DNA from: Bacteroidota bacterium
GTDB lineage: Bacteria > Bacteroidota > Bacteroidia > Flavobacteriales > Flavobacteriaceae
Reading direction: 5' to 3'
DNA: 20,570 bases
NCBI GenBank assembly: GCA_947468985.1
Contig: CANINJ010000002.1
Coordinates: 1 to 20,570, forward strand
In this document: one piece after another, positions 15,301 to 20,570 of the stretch
Numbering within the stretch: position 1 is the stretch's first letter
Layout of the letters: every line of letters starts with the position of its first letter
Notes under the pieces: model-generated
The model's input: only the letters and a program-made list of their open reading frames with translations
Told to the model about the DNA's origin: nothing
The model's database searches: none
Program-made: the position numbers and the translations under genes

Positions 15301-18300
15301 TGCTGCTACTGTTGCTGTGACGGTATAACTCCCTGCATTGGTAGGCGCAGTTGCACTTGCCGCATAAGTTGTAGGAGTAACGCCTTCATAACTGAATGTA
15401 TAAGTTGTACCAGTTCCTGTGTTAGTAGCGACACTTGGCCCTTGTGGTGCTCCAGTATAAGTATAAGTACTTATTGTTGGGGTAACTGTTGGTGTGCTTT
15501 TAGTAGTTACGGTAATTACATTGCTATTGGCTGATGCAGTACCATCTGTAGCACGAACTCTATAATAATAAGTAGTACCCGATGTTAAACCGGTAACTGC
15601 TTGTGAAGTTCCGTTTACTGAAAGATTATTGTAAGAAGGAAGTATAGTTGAATAGGATATCAAAAAATTATCTAAATAAAATCTATAATTTGCCGCATTT
15701 TTGGCTTGAATTCTGATTTTAGAACTTGATGTGCCACCAGTAATAGAAATAGTTTGTGTGGTCATTGAAGTTGGAGCTGTTATATCGGAACCAACTTGAA
15801 CAAAGTTAACTCCATCAGCAGCATGAAAAACCTGAACTGAAGTAGCATCTGATCCATATTTAGAAAGATCAAATGTTAAAGTTGAAATACCACCATTTAC
15901 AGATAAGTTTAAAGTTGGTGTTGTTATTATTCCTCTTGAAGAACCTGACCCCATTTTTGTATATCCAACCATTTCATAAATAACAGCACCTGTCCAACCT
16001 GTAGTTTGTAAGTAGGTGTCCAAAGTAGAAAATCTATCTGTACTTCCATTATTTGTTGTGAATCCTGAAAAGTTTTCTGAAATGATTGTACTTCCAAAAG
16101 TAGCACTAGTACTCACGTCTAATAAATAACCTGAGGCAGCACCTGTAACCGCACCCCAATTCGCTGTAAAACTTGTAGAACCAACACTTGTTGCTGCAGT
16201 TGCAACAGGTGTTGTTAATACTGATGTTGTTTGACTTCCTGTTCCGTAGGCGCTATTGCCGCTGGCATTCACTGCTCTTACCCTGAAGTAATACGGAGTA
16301 TTGGACAGTAATCCTGATAGTGCTTGAGAGGTTCCCGCAACTGATAAACTATTGTATCCCGAAACAAAAGCAGTAAAGCCTGCATCTGTTGTTACATCTA
16401 ATTGGTAAGATGCTGCGCCTGTTATTGCAGTCCAACTGATATCAAAACTAATAGCCGTAACATTTGATGCTAATGGTGCAGGAGCTGCGCAAAGTGTAAT
16501 TATACTTGCCGTCAAAGGATTGGTGGTTAAATAATCGATAGTAGTTCCGCTATTATTGTACGCAAAAACAAATGTATAATAGGTTGTTCCGCTGCTTAAA
16601 CTAGTGTTGGCAATCCCTGTTATTGTGCTACCTACGCTCACCACCGAACCTCCACCAACCGTGCTACTAGTGGTATAAGCTGTTCCATCAACTGGATTTG
16701 CACTTAAGGTACTATTTGCACTTCTGATAACCAAATATCCATCTGGCGTTCCGGCAGCAGCTGAAAATGCAGTAGTAAAAGAACTTGTAGTAATGGTACT
16801 AAACGCTAACGAAGTAGCTTGAGCACTTGGTTCCGCTTTTACAGTAGTAGCAGTGGCAGTAGCCCCAGCTGAGTAAAAATTTAGTGAATCATAAGAAAAC
16901 GCTTTATAGTAATAAGTTGTTGCCGCACTCAATCCTGTGTGATTGGTTATTGAACCTGCAGCGCCATTGAACCATATAGTCCCTCCAGCAAAAGCATCTC
17001 CTTGCACGCCTGCAGTAACTCCATTGGTGGGACTTGCAAAAGTTCCAGTGGCATTAAATACCACAACAATGTTATTACTATTACCATTGGCAGTAGCGGC
17101 AAGATTTATTTGAGAATTAGAAGCAGTAGTTGCAGAAAAAACAGATGGATTTGCTGGAGCTATTCCTGTGCCAGTCAAAGCTACTGTAGCAGTTGATACA
17201 GCAGTTGCTGACCCAGTAATATTGCCACTATAAGACACAACATCAGTAGGTTTAAAGCGCACATAAATAGTTGTTGAAGACAAACTAGTACCTGTTGGCG
17301 TTAAATCAATTGGATTAGTAGCGACAAATGAACCTCCTGTGCCTGTAGATATTTCGTAACCGGTTGGTGGTACCAAACTTACTGTTGATCTTACCGTTCC
17401 TGAAACTGTAAAACTTTTCTCGGCACTAGTTGTATTAACGGTTTGATTTCCAAAACCCGTTACTGTTCCTACACTCAAACTTTCTGTTAAGGCGGTTAAA
17501 GTTATGGCGTTTGTGGTAAGCGCAGCTGCACTGGTTAAAACGGTACTTGCAATTGTAACACTAAACGTGGTAACATTGGCATCAAAATCGCCATTATAAA
17601 CTAAATTAAGCGTAACACTGGAAGAAGAATTATAAGTCACTGAACCAATTGTTACTCCTGAAGGCGCATTGTTTAATGTAAAATTAGTACTTATTGGGGT
17701 TGCGCTAAAAGTGTCATTGGTTAAAGTAAGTTGCAAACCAAACGTATTTAAACTTTCTTCTGCTACTGGACCAGTAATATTAGCTACCGGAGAAGACCCT
17801 GCCAAAGTAGAAAGTGAGGTGGTTCCGCTAAAAGCAGTTTCTACATTTTCCCCATTTTTTGCTTTTACTTTAAAAGTGTAGTTGGTATTGGCACTTAAGC
17901 CACTTACCGTAATTGTTCCCCAAAGTCCAGCCGTTTTCCATAATGCAAATGTGCCAAGCGTACCGTTATTTTGTACATAAAGTCCTCCTGCCTCTTGGAT
18001 TGCATATTGGGTTGTAGCAGGATTGCCATTCTCATTTAGGGCGATAGTCATCGAATTAGCCGTTGCATTGGAAACAGTTGGAGCAGATGGCACATTGGCT
18101 AGGGTATAAAAAGTAGATACTGTGCCATAGGATGTTCCAACACTATTCGTTGCATATGCATTAAAACTATATTGAGTATTTACTGATAAAGTAACGATAC
18201 TATTATTAGAAAAAACTCCTGTGCTTGTGCTTGGACTAGTTGTAGCCAACTGAGTAACTCCAGTTCCACTTATTTGCGGTGCAGCATTTGTTGCAGTTAA

Positions 18301-19137
18301 CGAATAAACCGATCCATTTGCCGATATGTTTGCACCACCTGTTGCGGTTACATTTCCAGCTAAAGTGGCAGATGTAGTAGCAATATTTGTGGCAGGTGTA
18401 GTATTAGTAACTGTTGCTGCGGTTGTAGCTGTAACTACAGTTCCTCCAATTGCAAGACCATTTGTTCCCGCAACACTTGCTGATAAAAACCCCCATCCCC
18501 CAGTAGTTGTTTGTCCACTGGCATAGTAGCGTAAAGTAATTGTAGTTCCAGCGGCAACATTCTGTAACGCAGAAATCCCAGATAAATTTATTTGCGTCAT
18601 CGTTAAGAGTGTTGATTGAACGGGAGAACCAATTAAAGTAAAATTAGTCCCATCTATGCTGTAAGCAAATTGAGATTTTACACCAGCACCAGCATAAAAT
18701 GTGGTTGTCCCACCAAATTTAGCATCAATTGTTGATAATGAAGTTTTATAACCGGTTGCAGCTTGTAAAGTAACCTGAAAGTATGCAGTACTAGATGTTG
18801 AAATTGTTTGATTTTGAAAACCTGCAGTACGAAAACTATAATTTGCACCACTTGATACAGCTCCTGCTCCTCTTGTAATATTGTTTGCACCACTTGTGGA
18901 AACCAAATTTGAATTAAATGTTGTAGCTGAAAAAGTTGCAGGAGGACTAGCGGATACAACAGCCTGAAAATCCCAAGCTGCAATCTGCCCCCATCCCATC
19001 TGCATCCCCAACACCATCAAAACAAGCGCAAGCAAACCTTTTAGGTTTTTGGTCGCGTGGGTTTTGGGCTTACACAATGGGGTAGGAATGCCTGTTGCTA
19101 CAAAAGGTAGGTTTTTGGAAGGTAATGTATTTTTCAT
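12400..19137 (-). CDS. Giant multidomain T9SS surface protein (adhesin-like)
   Basis: 2245 residues, Ser/Thr/Gly/Ala-rich. Residues 1-51 form an extended signal peptide: a polar 31-residue lead, then a hydrophobic core ending MGWGQ. Next are a jelly-roll-like domain (about 54-235); several fibronectin III-like modules (for example TTYYYRVRA, TPYYFRVRA); one FN3 module interrupted by a jelly-roll insertion (about 1019-1165); an MBG-type domain around 1215-1300 (YTGAPQGPSVATN, TNAGSYTVTATV); Ig/PKD-like modules with CSGATP and CFGTNVTFTATP; a segment with SLWSDSSNWTCGVPSSTDNI near 1670; and, from about 2160, a T9SS type A sorting domain (ITILPNPITGDTF ... AGLYIMKVIG ... AKLIKK). It should cross the outer membrane via the Por secretion system and be surface-attached; adhesion or gliding are plausible roles. 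Its bases look less AT-rich than its neighbours. The small tail-anchor gene follows after 5 nt. Confidence 0.9.
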   Translation of the reverse strand: MKNTLPSKNLPFVATGIPTPLCKPKTHATKNLKGLLALVLMVLGMQMGWGQIAAWDFQAVVSASPPATFSATTFNSNLVSTSGANNITRGAGAVSSGANYSFRTAGFQNQTISTSSTAYFQVTLQAATGYKTSLSTIDAKFGGTTTFYAGAGVKSQFAYSIDGTNFTLIGSPVQSTLLTMTQINLSGISALQNVAAGTTITLRYYASGQTTTGGWGFLSASVAGTNGLAIGGTVVTATTAATVTNTTPATNIATTSATLAGNVTATGGANISANGSVYSLTATNAAPQISGTGVTQLATTSPSTSTGVFSNNSIVTLSVNTQYSFNAYATNSVGTSYGTVSTFYTLANVPSAPTVSNATANSMTIALNENGNPATTQYAIQEAGGLYVQNNGTLGTFALWKTAGLWGTITVSGLSANTNYTFKVKAKNGENVETAFSGTTSLSTLAGSSPVANITGPVAEESLNTFGLQLTLTNDTFSATPISTNFTLNNAPSGVTIGSVTYNSSSSVTLNLVYNGDFDANVTTFSVTIASTVLTSAAALTTNAITLTALTESLSVGTVTGFGNQTVNTTSAEKSFTVSGTVRSTVSLVPPTGYEISTGTGGSFVATNPIDLTPTGTSLSSTTIYVRFKPTDVVSYSGNITGSATAVSTATVALTGTGIAPANPSVFSATTASNSQINLAATANGNSNNIVVVFNATGTFASPTNGVTAGVQGDAFAGGTIWFNGAAGSITNHTGLSAATTYYYKAFSYDSLNFYSAGATATATTVKAEPSAQATSLAFSTITTSSFTTAFSAAAGTPDGYLVIRSANSTLSANPVDGTAYTTSSTVGGGSVVSVGSTITGIANTSLSSGTTYYTFVFAYNNSGTTIDYLTTNPLTASIITLCAAPAPLASNVTAISFDISWTAITGAASYQLDVTTDAGFTAFVSGYNSLSVAGTSQALSGLLSNTPYYFRVRAVNASGNSAYGTGSQTTSVLTTPVATAATSVGSTSFTANWGAVTGAASGYLLDVSTSATFGSTIISENFSGFTTNNGSTDRFSTLDTYLQTTGWTGAVIYEMVGYTKMGSGSSRGIITTPTLNLSVNGGISTLTFDLSKYGSDATSVQVFHAADGVNFVQVGSDITAPTSMTTQTISITGGTSSSKIRIQAKNAANYRFYLDNFLISYSTILPSYNNLSVNGTSQAVTGLTSGTTYYYRVRATDGTASANSNVITVTTKSTPTVTPTISTYTYTGAPQGPSVATNTGTGTTYTFSYEGVTPTTYAASATAPTNAGSYTVTATVAADGDYVAASSLATPFSISKATFAITANNQTKCAGITLSFVGTEFTSGTLLGSDAVTSVSLTSTGAGSAAIGGTYSIVPSAATGTGLSNYTITYTNGSLTVNQSTITLGYIDDVLPTDTSFNIPYTATTGSPNKYSLATAASGGNSIAMPNFAPISNANLVSSPITVIIPASAAAEYGFNLTVTNTTTGCSQVFPFQFHVTNVVAGTIAGDQSICSGATPSAITSSQAGSSSDGDPITYTWEQSTTSLSSGYSAISGATSEGYVPGALTQTTYYKRVTHYAGTNPDVTSDTDPVTITVNPTLTASVSIASNDTDNVICFGTNVTFTATPTNGGASPSYQWKVNGSNVGTDSATYTTSALANNDVVSVVLTSNATPCLAGSTATSNSITIVLQNKWLVTASSLWSDSSNWTCGVPSSTDNILIDTGSPQLDTNFTIAGSLTISGSGTLTINPTSVITISGTADFGGRPVTIKSDATGTGTIGQVTGTLTGATNVTVERYIPNKRSWRALTAPVSTATSINANWQEGGTNNGINGFDIWSPTPGSGITTGGSSNSLLQYDSVNNSWIGIAATDGASSMMNGDKNKPFMAFVTGPYGSGNITNNLAAATTIRATGTILTGTKTYASASGQYSFIGNPYASPLNLTTMLASNTSFGGNIWVWDANVAGVYSVGTYNLFDNGTYSNISSNPNISGAQIQSGQAFFVKQSSGNSVDFSIQEAHKGAIFSNAVFRDAAPAQLLRVGLYKQTNNEWSGRDGAMAVFLSDAEANQTTNKISNGSENVAFTKNSELFASEHHLPLVASDVLNVRVWNTTASANYKLKINTEQFTTTNLDATLEDLFTNSRTPIALDGTAIEYPFAVTTDAASTGNRFRIVFQNAALGMNNPKANGITILPNPITGDTFQVNLGTLEMGMYTYSICNALGQEVETGSINNVTQNTNYSVKFKSNTAAGLYIMKVIGTVNAVFTAKLIKK

Positions 19138-19188
19138 ATTTAATGGTATTTAGTAGGTTTGGGTTTTTTCTAAAAAAATAAACCGGTA

Positions 19189-19196
19189 CAAATATA
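19189..19196 (-). promoter_or_regulatory. Promoter box of the adhesin operon
   Basis: Minus-strand TATATTTG is an exact TAnnTTTG match about 50 nt before the ATG at 19137. No TTG is present at the usual -33 distance, which suggests weak or activator-dependent transcription. Confidence 0.5.
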
Positions 19197-19304
19197 GTTT
19201 GGCACTGGTAATTCATTAAAAAATATAAGTTACTAAATGATTAATAAATAGTATACAAATTGAGTTATTGTTGATAAATCAATGCTTTTGTTTATAGCTG
19301 TGAG

Positions 19305-19341
19305 TTAACGTAACGTTTATTTGTAAGATAAATTACGTTAA
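19305..19341. promoter_or_regulatory. Long inverted repeat upstream of adhesin promoter
   Basis: TTAACGTAA (19305-19313) and TTACGTTAA (19333-19341) are perfect 9-bp arms. Inside, after a CG bulge, TTTAT (19316-19320) pairs with ATAAA (19328-19332), loop TTGTAAG. It lies about 110-145 bp upstream of the adhesin promoter box. It could be an operator or a transcript-end hairpin; it lacks a U-tract on either strand, so an operator or DNA-binding site is the better guess. Confidence 0.4.
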
Positions 19342-19357
19342 AATGTTGGAAGAGCTG

Positions 19358-19763
19358 CAAAGAGGAACAAAGAGGCAAAGGTGCAAAGGCTCAAAGAAAG
19401 ACGAAGAGATATAGAGAAAAGGTTCAAAGAGGCAAAGGCTCAAAGGCAAAAAATAGATAGTTAGATAAAAGATTAAAAGATTCGAGCTAATTCGAGCAAT
19501 TCTTGGCAAAGAAACCTTAGTGTCTTTTGTGAAAAACTTTTGTGAATCTTTGTGGTTAAGAAAAAAAGTCGAAGGTCGAATGTAAAAAAGTCAAACGTAA
19601 AAAAGTAGCCACTGATGCACAGATTTTAAAAGAAGAGAAAGGAGCCACGAATTTACTTCGTCTTTTCGACCTTTGGACTCGGGTTACTAATTAACACCAA
19701 TTAAAAAAGACTGAGATAATAGAAAAAAGGTGCAAAGAGGCAAAGGCTAAAAGAAAGACGATC
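19358..19763. repeat. Non-coding mosaic of degenerate CAAAG-rich repeats
   Basis: The 19138-19841 stretch has no credible gene. From 19358 to 19450 it reads as imperfect units of GGCAAAGGCTCAAAG, AGGTGCAAAGG and GGTTCAAAGAGG; a second patch at 19723-19763 repeats the same words. Between them are fragments such as CTTTGTGGTTAAG, GCCACTGATGCACAG, GCCACGAATTTAC and TTACTAATTAACACCAATT. These are words I recall as common intergenic filler repeats in Bacteroidetes genomes. Unit length is irregular and there are no unique spacers, so this is not a CRISPR array. Confidence 0.7.
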
Positions 19764-19818
19764 ATAATTCATTAAAAAGACGAGCTTATTCGTGGCAAAA
19801 ACACTTTGCACCTTTTTT
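19723..19818. repeat. Fifteen-bp inverted repeat, possible long-loop terminator of the YhhN gene
   Basis: AAAAAAGGTGCAAAG (19723-19737) and CTTTGCACCTTTTTT (19804-19818) are perfect complements separated by 66 nt. In a minus-strand transcript leaving the YhhN gene the second arm ends in six U, so the structure could terminate transcription. The long loop makes this uncertain; it may simply be two oppositely oriented copies of the CAAAG repeat. Confidence 0.5.
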
Positions 19819-19823
19819 TTAAA

Positions 19824-19862
19824 AAAACCTTTGTCCCTTTTTTAAAACCTTTGTCCCTTTTT
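19824..19862. repeat. Two-copy tandem repeat overlapping the end of the YhhN gene
   Basis: Two adjacent copies of AAAACCTTTGTCCCTTTTTT, 19824-19843 (20 nt) and 19844-19862 (19 nt). The second copy encodes the last residues KKGQRF of the YhhN-family protein, and the stop codon (19844-19842) falls at the copy junction. Confidence 0.85.
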
Positions 19863-20519
19863 AAAAGAAACCACCCCACACACAATTCCGTATTGCGCGG
19901 CTAAGTACGTTACCATAATAAAAAAAGAAGCGTATTCAAAAGGAGAATTAAATTTGTTTATAGCCAACAAGCTATCCGAAGCCACGAAAGACATCGCTCC
20001 AAAAAGAATGAAAAATCGGGAGGACGGGTTCCAACTAAAATAACCGCGCCATGCAAAGGCTAACATTATAGAAATGGCAACAGCGTAGATAGTCACTGGG
20101 ATTTTCAGGGTTCCTAGTTTTGGTGACAGCATGGCCAATAAGCTTTGTAAGTATAACAATATCATAATAAATCCTGCCCAAAAAACCAGGTTTTTCTTGT
20201 AAGCAACCGTAGTTCCAAGTTTAGAAAATAAGTAGATATAAAACACATGCGCCGTTAAAAACGAGAGTAAACCGGCTATGAAAAACATCTCGCCTCTAGA
20301 AGCAAACAGCAATAAAATGTCTCCTATCCACGAAAAAGTCAACCCCAGCAAAAGGAATTTCTTGGTAGAAAATGCCTCTTGGTAGTAGACATACAAAAAC
20401 AATAACGGCATCAATAACGGTTTCAAAAGTCCCGTAATGGTTCCGTAATCTAGAACAATAAGCAGCAAATTAATAGCCGCTATAAGTAAAAATCCTTTTA
20501 GAAATAGTGATTTGTTCAT
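19842..20519 (-). CDS. YhhN/TMEM86-family membrane protein (lysoplasmalogenase-like)
   Basis: 225 residues, about eight membrane helices, usual length for the family. Two conserved acidic motifs stand in helices: FSWIGDILLLF (D67) and MSFVASDSLLAINKF (D182); KPLLMPLL near the N-terminus is also typical. Characterised relatives (TMEM86B and a Legionella YhhN) hydrolyse the vinyl-ether bond of lysoplasmalogen; whether the flavobacterial protein acts on this lipid or another ether or lysolipid is not known. The start at 20519 opens directly into the first helix. The C-terminus KKGQRF is encoded by a CAAAG-type tandem repeat, so the natural end may once have been elsewhere. No TAnnTTTG box is visible in the 51 nt left before the window edge. 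Confidence 0.92.
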   Translation of the reverse strand: MNKSLFLKGFLLIAAINLLLIVLDYGTITGLLKPLLMPLLFLYVYYQEAFSTKKFLLLGLTFSWIGDILLLFASRGEMFFIAGLLSFLTAHVFYIYLFSKLGTTVAYKKNLVFWAGFIMILLYLQSLLAMLSPKLGTLKIPVTIYAVAISIMLAFAWRGYFSWNPSSRFFILFGAMSFVASDSLLAINKFNSPFEYASFFIMVTYLAAQYGIVCGVVSFKKGQRF

Positions 20520-20570
20520 AGCATTGAATTTATATAGTTTGTACTACAGGCGGTGCTTTTTTAAAAGCAA

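Noticed and set aside
13559..18526. Several plus-strand open frames opposite the giant adhesin
   Set aside because: They are low-complexity Val/Ala-rich translations of the antisense of Thr/Ser/Ala-rich repeats, with no start signals.
19358..19862. CRISPR array
   Set aside because: Repeat units are irregular in length, degenerate and lack spacers of constant size; there are no cas genes.
20552..20570. GCTTTT/AAAAGC near the right window edge as a terminator
   Set aside because: The arms leave a loop of only two bases and the sequence is cut by the window edge.

Overview
The window looks like a piece of a Flavobacteriaceae chromosome, most likely Flavobacterium or a close relative. The DNA is AT-rich, and several genes follow the Bacteroidetes-type promoter box TAnnTTTG. 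Two genes encode proteins with a type IX secretion (T9SS) type A C-terminal sorting domain. A RimB-RimK fusion, a flavobacterial-type alanine dehydrogenase relative and flavobacterial repeat elements point the same way. No integrase, transposase, CRISPR array or phage gene was found; this is a chromosomal stretch with surface-protein and repeat-rich islands.

Layout. 1-2039 (+) is the 3' part of a TPR plus outer-membrane beta-barrel protein, cut by the window edge. It converges through a strong hairpin on a secreted DUF4874/DUF4832-like protein (2095-3708, -). A divergent DEAD-box RNA helicase follows (3976-5310, +). It converges on a minus-strand pair: a DUF421/YetF-like membrane protein (5328-5840) behind a RimB-RimK fusion (5868-7241). 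The 7242-7912 stretch has no protein gene. It holds two oppositely oriented copies of a structured repeat that resembles the Flavo-1 RNA motif, then a decayed tRNA-Val cluster with three tRNA 3' ends, each beside its own terminator. Only the first tRNA-Val (anticodon TAC, 7913-7987, -) is intact. Then, all on minus, come a DUF4258 protein, an alanine dehydrogenase-family protein (ald), tsaE and a small lipoprotein.

From overlapping divergent promoters at about 10.7 kb, a plus-strand cluster runs: two YeeE/YedE half-transporters (10749-11722) for sulfur-compound uptake and a small heavy-metal-associated (HMA) protein (11757-12023). A bidirectional terminator separates it from a two-gene minus-strand operon: a 2245-residue multidomain T9SS surface protein (12400-19137), followed 5 nt later by a 75-residue signal-peptide plus tail-anchor protein (12167-12394). 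Upstream lies about 700 bp of non-coding DNA built from degenerate CAAAG-rich repeats. These run into the last codons of a YhhN-family membrane protein (19842-20519, -).

The most interesting points are the giant adhesin with its tiny tail-anchored partner and nested domain insertion, the decayed tRNA-Val array next to paired structured repeats, and the ald product, which lacks two catalytic residues of classical alanine dehydrogenase. All functional statements rest on reading the sequence and on remembered family knowledge; no search was run.
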